Below, piece by piece: positions 1 through 10,985 of a stretch of DNA of 64,000 nucleotides. The DNA comes from Terebella lapidaria (lineage: Eukaryota; Annelida; Polychaeta; Terebellida; Terebellidae): contig OX424562.1 of the NCBI GenBank assembly GCA_949152475.1, forward strand, positions 40,782,157-40,846,156, in the 5' to 3' direction. Position 1 is the first letter of the stretch, and each line of letters starts with the position of its first letter. The position numbers were made by a program, and so were the translations under genes. Under the pieces are notes generated by a model that worked only from the letters and a program-made list of their open reading frames with translations, searched no databases and was not told the DNA's origin.

Positions 1-2094
1 GGAAATGATATATGCTGAATATTCTCGCGACCTTGAATTTGACCTCTGACCTTGGTTTCAAGGTCATAGCGGCCGTTCTCATCGAAAATGGCTAATTTTG
101 GACTTTGATGGTCGTTTTCTCAAAATCTGTTCAGTAACTTTTTTTCTTATTGATGCATAACACTCCTCATATGTACTTCTGTGACATGTATAAGTTTCGT
201 TGCGCTTGAATCACTCGAAGTGGGCCATTTTGGGCCCAAACTCGGCCCAGATGTGACTTTCCCATGTTAAATTTTCCCATGCTTTATAATGGGACACATC
301 AAGCCTAATATCTCACTTAATATTGAGATTAGAGACTAGGAATCAATTGTGGACATATAGGAAATGATATATGCTGAATATTCTCGTGACCTTGAATTTG
401 ACCTTTGACCTCATTTTCAAGGTCACAGGACAAAATGGCTAATATCTCGCTTATTATCGACTTTACAGCTTAGAAATCAATTGTGAACATATAGGCAATG
501 ATATATGTTGAATATTCTCGTGACCTTGAATTTGACCTTTGACCTCATTTTCAAGGTCACAGGACAAAATGGCTAATATCTCGCTTATTATCGACTTTAC
601 AGCTTAGGAATCCATTGTGAACATATAGGAAATGATATATGCTGAATATTCTTGTGACCTTGAATTTGACCTTTGGCCTCATTTTCAAGGTCACAAGACA
701 AAATGGCTAATATCTCGCTTATTATCGACTTTACAGCTTAGGAATCAATTGTGAACATATAGGAAATGATATATGCTGAATATTCTCGTGACCTTGAATT
801 TGACCTTTGACCTCATTTCCAAGGTCACAGGACAAAATTGCTAATATCTCACTTATTATCGACTTTACGGCTTAGGAATCAATTGTGAACATATAGGAAA
901 TGATATATGCTGAATATTCTCGTGACCTTGAATTTGACCTTTGACCTCATTTTCAAGGTCACAGGACAAAATGGCCAATATCTTGCTTATTAGCGACTTT
1001 GCAGCTTAGGAATCAATTGTGAACATATAGGAAATGATAAATGCTGAATATTCTCGTGACCTTGAATTTGACCCTTGACCTAAATTTCAAGGTTAGTCAT
1101 TTTATTTTCAGGTCAGAATACAAAATGGCTTATATCTCGCTTATTATCAAATTTACAGCTTAGGGGTCCATAGTGAACATATAGGAAATGATGTATGCTG
1201 AATATTTTGGTGATCTAGAATTTGACCTTTGATGTCATTTTCAAGGTCAGAGAACAAAGTGGCTAATATGTCCCTTATTATCATCTTTACATCTGCCCCT
1301 GATGACGCCGGTGTGTCTTTGGATAAACTATTTGGTCGGGCTTTGTTTCTATTGCAAAATGTTGTATTTTACCTTTCTTATTGGCATCATCAAAATTTGA
1401 TTGTATTGGTGGTAATAGATTGATACTTACATTTATACCACTGAGTCGGTGTCACTGCTGGCGGACGTTAAATCTGTCCCCGAGGATACCATCAACTCAG
1501 TAGCCTTCGGGCTTGTGATTGGGTACTTTTGTACTTGTCATGTATCTATTCCATAGGGTTAGATTCGGATTTCTAAATTATTTTCATAGGTTGTTGGGCA
1601 GTTGTATACTAATTCCATCTGGTGTACAGTAGAAACAACTACATTTAACACATTGTCTGCCCCTGAAGACGCCAGTGTGTCTTTGGATAAACTATTTGGT
1701 CGGGCTTTGTTTGTTTCTATTGCAAAGTGTAGTATTTTACGTTTCTTATTGGCATCATCAAAATCTGATTGTATTGGTGGTAATAGATTGGTACTTACAT
1801 TTACAGCATAGGAATCAATTGCGAATATAGAGGAATGATATATACTAAATATTTTCATAACCTTGAACTTGAACTTTGACCTCATTTTCAAGGTCACATC
1901 ACAGAATGGCTAATGTCTCACTTATTATCGACTTTACAGCTTAGGAATTTATTGTGGACATACTAGAAGTGATATATTTGTTGAAAATTTCATGGCCTTG
2001 AATTTATCATTGACTTTATTTTCAAGGTCACTGGACAAAAGGCTAATATCTAAAATGTATATTGTCCGGTAACCTTTCTTAGCCCTTGGGCTAA
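1..2094 (+). mobile_element. Family A hairpin-ended element, 3' part, with 134-bp tandem array
   Basis: Tandem monomers of about 134 bp (period read from the repeated AGGAAATGATATATGCTGAA at 360, 493, 627, 762, 896 and 1028) run to a family A 3' terminus at 2064-2094. That terminus is GTCCGGTAACC, a short spacer, then the hairpin TTAGCCC/GGGCTAA, followed by T's. The 5' end lies outside the window. The outer sequence resumes after the T's with CTCAAAAACTGTCTGATC, which elsewhere follows GGCCATTTT, so this element appears inserted in a T-tract of another copy. The structure fits non-autonomous Helentron-like (HINE/Pearl-type) elements; the class assignment is inference. Confidence 0.7.
1289..1800. 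repeat. Insert with about 145-bp direct repeats at both ends
   Basis: The 134-bp array is interrupted after CTTTACA at about 1288 and resumes near 1800. The insert begins and ends with two diverged copies of one sequence (about 1289-1436 and 1652-1805), each starting TCTGCCCCTGA and ending near TACTTACATTTA. Some 215 bp of unrelated sequence lies between them. No recognisable coding sequence is visible. It could be a small direct-repeat-flanked retroelement derivative; the family is not recognised. Confidence 0.45.
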
Positions 2095-4106
2095 TTTTCT
2101 CAAAAACTGTCTGATCAGTTTTGAGATTTTTGTTTCAAAAGATTCCCCTTATGTACCTTTATGATGTGTATAAGTTTTGTTGCCCTTGAATCGCTGGTCT
2201 CCGTGTGGCGGCCATTTTGAATTTTTGACGAGTCGGCGAAAAAAAATTTTTTGGCCCCAAATCGCGTTACTATCCATTTCGGGCCATTTCTAGGCAAAAA
2301 AAAATTTTCACCCTTTGAAAAAAATTTTGGACTTTGAAAATTTTCGGCACCTTTTTCCTTCATAATGGGAGCTGCCCGGACTGTACTCATAGAACGCTTA
2401 AAGATAGAGCTTAGATATTGGCACTTTCAAATGGGAAGTCATATATGGCGACTTGTGTGGTGACCTTGAATTTGACCTTGGATGACCTTGAAAGGTCAAA
2501 ATAGCCATTTTTGGGTCGAAAAATGCCCAAATTTGCAGCTTTTCTGTCTTTTCTCGAAAACTGTCTGATCAGTTTTGAGATTTTCGTTTCAGAAGATTCC
2601 CCTTATGTACCTTTATGATGTGTATGAGTTTTGTTGCCCTTGAATCGCCGGTCTCCGTGTGGCGGCCATTTTGAATTTTTGACGGGTCGGCGAAAAAATT
2701 TTTTTTTGCCCCAAATTGCGTTACTATCCACTTCGGGCCATTTCTAGGCAAAAAAAAATTTTTCACCCTTTGAAAAAAATTTTGGACTTGGAAAATTTTC
2801 GGCACTTTTTTCCTTTATAATGGGAGCTGCCCGGACTGTACTCATAGAACGCTTAAAGATAGTGCTTAGATATTGGCACTTTCAAATGGGAAGTCATATT
2901 TGGCGACTTGTGTGGTGACCTTGAATTTGACCTTGGATGACCTTGAAAGGTCAAAATAGCCATTTTTGGGTCGAAAAATGCCCAAATTTGCAGCTTTTCT
3001 GTCTTTTCTCAAAAACTGTCCGATCAGTTTTGAGATTTTCGTTTCAGAAGATTCCCTCTATGTACCTTTATGATGTGTATAAGTTTTGTTGCCCTTGAAT
3101 CGCTGGTCTCCGTGTGGCGGCCATTTTGAATTTTTGACGGGTCGACGAAAAAAAATTTTTTTGCCCCAAATTGCGTTACTATCCATTTTGGGCCATTTCT
3201 AGGCAAAAAAATTTTTTTCACGCTTTGAAAAAAATTTGGGACTGAAAATTTTCGGCACTTTTTCCCTTCATTAAGGGAGCTGCCTAGACTGTACTCATAG
3301 AATGCTTGAAGATAGAGCTTAGAAATTAGCACTTTCAAATGGGAAGTCATATATGAAGACTTGTGTGGTGACCTTGAATTTGACCTTGGATGACCTTGAA
3401 ATGTCAAAACAGCCATTTTTGAGTCGAAAAATGCCCAAATTTGCACCTTGTTTGTCTTTAATCGAAAACTGTCTGATCACTTTTGAGATTTTTATTTCAA
3501 AACATAGTAATTGGGGTTTTTGACATGATGTGTATAAATATGTATATAGTGTATAAAGTGCCTTGAATTGCTCAAAAGGCTAGAAATTTAGGCTGAATAG
3601 GCCCCAAATTTAATTTTTGGTCATTTTCCTTCAAATTTATCTGATCAGTTTTGAGATTTTTGTTATAAAACATGCTAATTGGGGTCCCTGACATTGTGTA
3701 TAAAGATGGAGTGCTTTGAATTGCTTAAAAGGCCCCTTGAGTGTGTAAATTGGCCTCTACAGCCAAAAAATGTTTGTAGGTATAGCTGGAATTGGAAGTC
3801 ATATACATGTATACCACATATATATGTGGCTTTTTTGGGTGACGTTGAACTTGACGTCAGATGACATTGAGTGCTATATCTCAGTGTCACGTCCAACAAG
3901 AAATGTGTAAATTTCGTTTATAGACAAAAGACTTGTAGATAGACCTTGTATTTGTATTTTGAACATACATGAATACAAGGTTATATGCTGCACACTTAAT
4001 GATGACATTGAAGTTCACGAAGATGATTGGTTTATCTTAACGTCATATCTCACCTGTCCTGTTTCAACTAAAGTTGTCCGGTAACCTATCTTAGCCCTTG
4101 GGCTAA
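2095..4106 (+). mobile_element. Family A element, 3' portion with 455-bp monomers
   Basis: Three monomers of about 455 bp (repeated CTGTCTGATCAGTTTTGAGA at about 2107, 2562 and 3017) are followed by a tail of about 650 bp. The tail ends in the family A 3' terminus at 4076-4106. Each monomer carries GGCGGCCATTTTGAATTTTT, an A-run/T-run block, CCTTCATAATGGGAGCTG, and clustered GACCTTGA motifs. The last 1083 bp are nearly identical to 6419-7508 and 47880-48962. The 5' half lies outside the window, to the left of the nested copy that ends at 2094. Confidence 0.65.
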
Positions 4107-4610
4107 TTTTTTAGGTTACCGGACCTTTGGTCCGATAACCTATTGCCGTGGTGTTGCGTTCGTCGTCCGGCGTCCGTCGTCCGTCAACATCCATATCTTT
4201 GAAGCTTATGATCGAATCTTCCTGAAATTTTGCACAAAAATGCTTAAAAATATTTCGAGAGGGAGGTATTTTTGATTTTTTTGATTTTCGAATTATTTTC
4301 AAAATGGCGGCCATTTTTGACGAAAAACAGCTAATTTTAGACTTTGACGGTCGTTTTCTCGAAAACTGTCTGATCAGATTTGAGATTTTTGTTTCAAAAG
4401 ATTTTCCTTATGTACCTCTGTGATGTGTATAAGTTTGGTTGCCCTTGAATCGCCGGTCTGCGTATGGTGGCCATTTTGAATTTTCGACGGGTCGACGAAA
4501 AAAAAATTTTCCGGCCCAAATCCAATTACTATCCATTTTGGGCCATTTCTAGACAAAAAAATTTTTTTCACCCTTTGAAAAAAATTTTGGAAAATTTTCG
4601 GCCCTTTTTT

Positions 4611-7508
4611 AGGTTACCGGACCTTTGGTCCGATAACCTATTGGCATGGCGTTGCGTCCGTCGTCCGTCCGTCCGTCCGTCCGTCCGGGCGGACGAGAGT
4701 ATGGTTGTGTGACTAGAAAAGGCACACAACCATAAGTTGTGAGGAAATTTCTTCTTGTGTGCCTATTTTGGGGAGTTGTGTGCCTATTTTAGATAGGAAA
4801 TTTAACATGTAAAAGGCACACAAGAAGGTCTCGTCCGCACGTCCGTCCGTCCGTCCGTCCGGCGTTAACATTTTTATCTTTAAAGTTAACGATCGAATCT
4901 TTCTGAAATTTTGCACAAAAATGCCTAAAAATATTTTGAGAAGGAGGTATTTTTTTGTTTTTTGATTTTCGCATTTTTTTCAAAATGGCGGCCGTTTTTG
5001 TCGAAAAACGCTCAATTTTGGACTTTGACGGCCATTTTCTCAAAAACTGTCTGATCAGTTTTGAGTTTTTGGTTTCAAAAGATTCCCCTCATATACCTCT
5101 GGGATATGTATAAGTTTGGTTGCCCTAAATCTGCCGGTTTTCGTGTGGCGGCCATTTTGAATTTTTGGCGGGTCGGCGAAAAAAAAATTTTTCGCCCCAG
5201 ATCGCATTACTATCCATTTTGGGCCATTTCTAGAGCAAAAAAAAATTTTCACCCTTTGAAAAAAATTTTGGACTTAGAAAATTTTCGGCACTTTTTCCCT
5301 TCATAATGGGAGCTGTCCGGACTGTACTCATAGAACGCTTGAAGATAGAGCTTAGAAATTGGCACTTTCAAATGAGAAGTCATATATGGCGACTTGTGTG
5401 GTGACCTTGAATTTGACCTTGGATGACCTTGAAAGGTCAAAACAGCCATTTTTGGGTCGAAAAACGCTCAAATTTGCACCTGGTCTGTATTTTCTCAAAA
5501 ACTCTCTGATCAGTTTTGAGATTTTTGCTTAAAAAGATTCCTCTTATATACCGCTGCGACGTGTATAAGTTTTGTTGCCCTTGAATCGCCGATCTCAGTG
5601 TGGCGGCCATTTTGAATTTTTGACGAGTCGGCGAAAAAAAATTTTTTCACCCCAAATAACATTACTATCCATTTTGGGCCATTTCTAGGCAAAAAAAAAT
5701 TTTCACCCTTTGAAAAAAATTTTGGACTTAGAAAATTTTCGGCACTTTTTTCCTTCATAATGGGAGCTGTCAGGACTGTACTCATAGAACGCTTGAAGAT
5801 AGAGCTTAGATATTGGCACTTTCAAATGGGAAGTCATATATGGCGACTTGTGTGGTGACCTTGAATTTGACCTTGGATGACCTTGAAAGGTCAAAATAGC
5901 CATTTTTGGGTCGAAAAATGCCCAAATTTGCATCTTTTCTGTCTTTTCTCGAAAACTGTCTGATCAGTTTTGAGATTTTCGTTTCAGAAGATTCCCCTTA
6001 TCTACCTTTATGATGTGTATAAGTTTTGTTGCCCTTGAATCGCCGGTCTCCGTGTGGCGGCCATTTTGAATTTTTGACGGGTCGGCGAAAAAAATTTTTT
6101 TTGCCCCAAATCGCGTTATTATCCACTTCGGGCCATTTCTAGGCAAAAAAAAATTTTTCACCCTTTGAAAAAAATTTTGGACTTAGAAAATTTTCGGCAC
6201 TTTTTTCCTTCATAATGGGAGCTGCCCGGACTGTACTCATAGAACGCTTAAAGATAGAGCTTAGATATTGGCACTTTCAAATGGGAAGTCATATATGGCG
6301 ACTTGTGTGGTGACCTTGAATTTGACCTTGGATGACCTTGAAAGGTCAAAATAGCCATTTTTGTGTCGAAAAATGCCCAAATTTGCAGCTTTTCTGTCTT
6401 TTCTCGAAAACTGTCTGATCAGTTTTGAGATTTTCGTTTCAGAAGATTCCCTCTATGTACCTTTATGATGTGTATAAGTTTTGTTGCCCTTGAATCGCTG
6501 GTCTCCGTGTGGCGGCCATTTTGAATTTTTGACGGGTCGACGAAAAAAAAATTTTTTGCCCCAAATTGCGTTACTATCCATTTTGGGCCATTTCTAGGCA
6601 AAAAAAATTTTTTCACCCTTTGAAAAAAATTTGGGACTTAGAAAATTTTCGGCACTTTTTTCCTTCATAATGGGAGCTGCCTAGACTGTACTCATAGAAT
6701 GCTTGAAGATAGAGCTTAGAAATTAGCACTTTCAAATGGGAAGTCATATATGAAGACTTGTGTGGTGACCTTGAATTTGACCTTGGATGACCTTGAAATG
6801 TCAAAACAGCCATTTTTGAGTCGAAAAATGCCCAAATTTGCACCTTGTTTGTCTTTAATCGAAAACTGTCTGATCACTTTTGAGATTTTTATTTCAAAAC
6901 ATAGTAATTGGGGTTTTTGACATGATGTGTATAAATATGTATATAGTGTATAAAGTGCCTTGAATTGCTCAAAAGGCTAGAAATTTAGGCTGAATAGGCC
7001 CCAAATTTAATTTTTGGTCGTTTTCCTTCAAATTTATCTGATCAGTTTTGAGATTTTTGTTATAAAACATGCTAATTGGGGTCCCTGACATTGTGTATAA
7101 AGATGGAGTGCTTTGAATTGCTTAAAAGGCCCCTTGAGTGTGTAAATTGGCCTCTACAGCCAAAAAATGTTTGTAGGTATAGCTGGAATTGGAAGTCATA
7201 TAGATGTATACCACATATATATGTGGCTTTTTTGGGTGACGTTGAACTTGACGTCAGATGACATTGAGTGCTATATCTCAGTGTCACGTCCAACAAGAAA
7301 TGTGTAAATTTCGTTTATAGACAAAAGACTTGTAGATAGACCTAGGCTTGTATTTGTATTTTGAACATACATGAATACAAGGTTATATGCTGCACACTTA
7401 ATGATGACATTGAAGTTCACGAAGATGATTGGTTTATCTTAACGTCATATCTCACCTGTCCTGTTTCAACTAAAGTTGTCCGGTAACCTATCTTAGCCCT
7501 TGGGCTAA
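4611..7508 (+). mobile_element. Family A element nested in the 4113-10686 copy
   Basis: The 5' palindromic terminus is at 4611-4639, followed by a CGTCC minisatellite that is itself interrupted by a small inverted-repeat insert. Next come the CAAAATGGCGGCC segment and four monomers of about 455 bp (about 5040-6860). The 650-bp tail ends in the 3' terminus at 7478-7508. About 2.9 kb in all, it looks structurally complete. No transposase, Rep or helicase coding is visible, so it would be non-autonomous. Confidence 0.6.
4691..4836. mobile_element. Small inverted-repeat insert inside the CGTCC minisatellite
   Basis: The segment starts GGACGAGA and ends TCTCGTCC, interrupting the CGTCC repeat. 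Just inside each end are GGTTGTGTG and CACACAAG, and GTGTGCCTATTTT occurs twice internally. At 146 bp with no coding potential it resembles a MITE. No target-site duplication can be assigned because the flanks are simple repeats. Confidence 0.45.
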
Positions 7509-9654
7509 TTTTTTGATTTTCGCATTTTTTTCAAAATGGCGGCCGTTTTCGACGAAAAATGCCTGATTTTGGACTTTGGCGGCCATTTTTAGGTTACCGG
7601 ACCAATGGTCCGATAACCTATTGGCATGGCGTTGCGTCGTCTGTCGCCCGTCGTCGTCCGTCGTCGTCATCCACATTTTTATCTTTTGTTTACAGGCGAA
7701 TTTTTCTGAAATTTTGCACAAAAATACTTAAAAATAATTCAAGAAGGAGGTATTTTTTAGTTTTTAGGTTACCGGACCTATGGTCCGATAACCTATTGGC
7801 ATGGCGTTGCGTCCGTCGTCTGTCGTCGTCCGTCGTCCGTCGTCGTCGTCCACATTTTTATCTTTTTTGTTTACAGGCGAATTTTTCTGAAATTTTGCAG
7901 AAAAATACTTAAAAATAATTCAAGAAGGAGGTATTTTTTAGTTTTTTGATTTTCGCATTTTTTTCAAAATGGCGGCCGTTTTCGACGAAAAATGCCTGAT
8001 TTTGGACTTTGGCGGCCATTTTCTCAAAATCTGTTCAGTAACTTTTTTTCTTTTTGATACATAAGACTCCTCATATGTACTTCTATGATGTCTATAAATT
8101 TCGTTGCGCTTGAATCGCTCGAAGTGAGCCATTTTGGCCCAAACTCGGCCCAAATGGGACTTTCCCATGTTAAATTCTCCTATGCTTTATAATGGGACAC
8201 ATTATGCCTAATATCTCACTTGATATTGAGATTAGAGACTAGGAATCAATTGTGAACATATAGGAAATGATATATGCTGAATATTCTCGTAACCTTGAAT
8301 TTGACCTCTGACCTCAGTTTCAAGGTCAGAGCACAAAATGGCTTATATCTCGCTTATTATCGACTCTACAGCTTAGGAATCAATTGTGGACATATAGGGA
8401 ATAATATATGCTGAATATTCTCGTGACCTTGAATTTGACCTCTGACCTCAGTTTCAAGGTCAGACCACAAAATGGCTTATATATCGCTTATTATCGACTC
8501 TACAGCTTAGGAATCAATTGTGGACATATAGGAAATGATATATACTGAATATTCTGATGACCTTGAATTTGACCTTTGACCCCATTTTCAAGGTCACAGG
8601 ACAAAATGGCTAATATCTCGCTTGTTATCGACTTTACAGTTTAGGAATCAATTGTGAACATATAGGAAATGATATATGCTGAATATTCTCGTGACCTTGA
8701 ATTTGACCTTTGACCTCATTTTCAAGGTCACATAACAAAATGGCTAATATCTTGCTTATTATCGACTTTACAGTTTAGGAATCAATTGTGAACATATAGG
8801 AAAGGATATATGCTGAATATTTTCGTGACCTTGAATTTGACCTTTGACCTCATTTCCAAGGTCACAGGACAAAATTGCTAATATCTCGCTTATTATCGAC
8901 TTTACAGCTTAGGAATCAATTGTGAACATATAGGAAATGATATATGCTGAATATTCTCGTGACCTTGAATTTGACCTTTGACCTATTTTCAAGGTCACAG
9001 GACAAAATGGCCAATATCTTGCTTATTAGCGACTTTACAACTTAGGAATCAATTGTGAACATATAGGAAATGATATATGCTGAAAATGCTCGTGACCTTG
9101 AATTTTACCTTTGACCTATTTTCAAGGTCACAGGACAAAATGGTCAATATCTTGCTTATTAGCGACTTTACAGCTTAGGAATTAATTGTGAACATATAGG
9201 AAATGATATATGCTGAAAATTCTCATGACCTTGAATTTGACCTTTGACCTCATTTTCAAGGTCAACAGGACAAAATGGCTAATATCTTGCTTATTATCGA
9301 CTTTACAGCTTAGGAATCAATTGTGAACATATAGGAAATGATATATTCTGAATATTTTAATGATATTGAATTTGACCTTTGACCTAAATTTCAAGGTCAG
9401 TCATTTTATTTTCAAAGTCAGATTACAAAATGGCTTATATCTCGCTTATTATCAAATTTACAACTTAGGGGTCCATAGTGAACATATAGGAAATGATGTA
9501 TGCTGAATAGTTTGGTGATCTAGAATTTAACCTTTGATCCCATTTTCACGGTTTGAGATATGGCGATTTCAGTGGTCACCTTGAATTTGACTTTCAACTT
9601 TCTCGGCTTAACTCTGTATATTTCTCCGGTAACCTTACTAGCCCATTGGGCTAA
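7509..9654 (+). mobile_element. Family A fragments with two stacked 5' termini and a 134-bp array
   Basis: A short fragment (7509-7590) resumes at TTTTTGATTTTCGC. It is followed by a 5' terminus at 7591-7619, then a second at 7766-7794 with an almost repeated 175-bp leader. The second copy continues through the CAAAATGGCGGCC segment and a 134-bp array (about 8206-9560) to a diverged 3' terminus at 9625-9654. The doubled leader may be a nested insertion that lost its partner or a local tandem duplication. Confidence 0.5.
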
Positions 9655-10727
9655 TTTTTCCTTCATAATGGGAGCAATCAGGACTGTTCTCATAGAACAC
9701 TTGAAGATACAGCTTAGAAATTGGCACTTTCAAATGGGAAGTCATATATGGCGACTTGTGTGGTGACCTTGAATTTGACCTTGGATGACCTTGAAAGGTC
9801 AAAACAGCCACTTTTGGGTCGAAAAATGCCCAAATTTGCACCTGGTCTGTATTTTCTCGAAAACTATCTGATCAGTTTTGAGATTTTTGTTTAAAAAGAT
9901 TCCTCCTATATACCTCTGTGACGTGTATAAGTTTTGTTGCCCTTGAATCGCCTATCTCCGTGTGGCGGCCATTTTGAATTTTTGACGAGTCGGCGAAAAA
10001 AATGTTTTCGCCCCAAATCGCATTACTATCCATTTTGGGCCATTTCTAGGGAAAAAAATTTTTTCACCCTTTGAGAAAAATTTGGGACTTGGAAAATTTT
10101 CGGCACTTCCTTCATAATGGGAGCTGTCGGGACTGTACTCATAGAACACTTGAAGATACAGCTTAGAAATTGGCACTTTCAAATGGGAAGTCATATATGG
10201 CGATTTGTGTGTTGACCTTGAATTTGACCTTGGATGACCTTGAAAGGTCAAAACAGCCATTTTGGGGTAAAAAAATGCCCAGATTTGCCTCTGTAGATGA
10301 AATGCTTGCAGATAGACCTCATGTTTGCATTATGAACATATAGGAAGACATATATGGCACAACTAATGATGACCTTGAACTTGATGTCAGATGACCTTGA
10401 GTGCCAAATGTCTGACTCGGAATGTGTAAATTGACCTGAGCGGCCTAAACGATTCCACCCAGATATATCTTTGTATTATGAACATATAGAATATCAAATG
10501 CCGCACCCATGCATGTAATGGTGACATTGAAGTTCACACGGATGACGTGGATTGGTAAATCTCAAGGTCATATGTTCACACTGCGAACCTTGATTGGTAA
10601 ATCTCAAGGTCTGTTACCTGCCTATGCTGCCATGACCAAACCAAAATTGTCCGGTAACCTATCTTAGCCTTTGGGGCTTGGGCTAATTTTCCAATGATTA
10701 GCATTTGTATATCGTGAAATATTAAAA

Positions 10728-10979
10728 TGTAAAATTACCTTCACAGAGTCCAGTCTTCAAGAGCCATTGTAGCGTTCGACCTTTCGAGTTTCACAAAAGT
10801 ACCCAAATTTTGTTCCTGACATTATGCTTCATATCTGTGGAAACACGGTACACTGTAAAATTACCTTCACAGAGTCCAGTCTTTAAGAGCCATTGTAGCG
10901 TTCGACCTTTCGAGTTTCACGAAAGTACCCAAATTTTGTTCCTGACATTATGCTTCATATCTGTGGAAACACGGTACAC
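10728..10979. repeat. Two tandem copies of about 125 bp
   Basis: TGTAAAATTACCTTCACAGA occurs at about 10728 and 10853. Each is followed by a near-identical stretch ending in ATCTGTGGAAACACGGTACAC. The unit lies between a family A 3' end (10686) and a family B 5' end (10986). No coding or structural RNA signature is seen. Confidence 0.7.
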
Positions 10980-10985
10980 ATTTTT

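Larger units (their letters stand above)
4113..10686 (+). mobile_element. Outer family A element, split by a nested insertion
   Basis: The 5' terminus, an imperfect palindrome from AGGTTACCGGACC to GGTCCGATAACCT, lies at 4113-4141. The sequence is cut at 4610 in a T-tract and resumes at 9655 with TTTTTCCTTCATAATGGGAGC, the expected continuation of the 455-bp monomer. It ends in a 3' terminus at 10649-10686 whose hairpin is slightly enlarged. Own length without the insert is about 1.5 kb. Only T's separate it from the end of the preceding element at 4106. Confidence 0.6.

Noticed and set aside
1295-1330. Hammerhead-ribozyme-like CTGATGA in the 1289 repeat
   Set aside because: The GAAAC partner and stems could not be formed, and the second copy reads CTGAAGA.
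1-2063. CRISPR array from the regular 134-bp spacing
   Set aside because: The entire unit is repeated with no unique spacers, and the genome is eukaryotic.
5964-6161. Recurrent 65-codon minus-strand frames in the 455-bp monomers
   Set aside because: They recur because the monomers are near-identical repeats; the frame crosses A-run/T-run blocks of variable length and has no domain signature.
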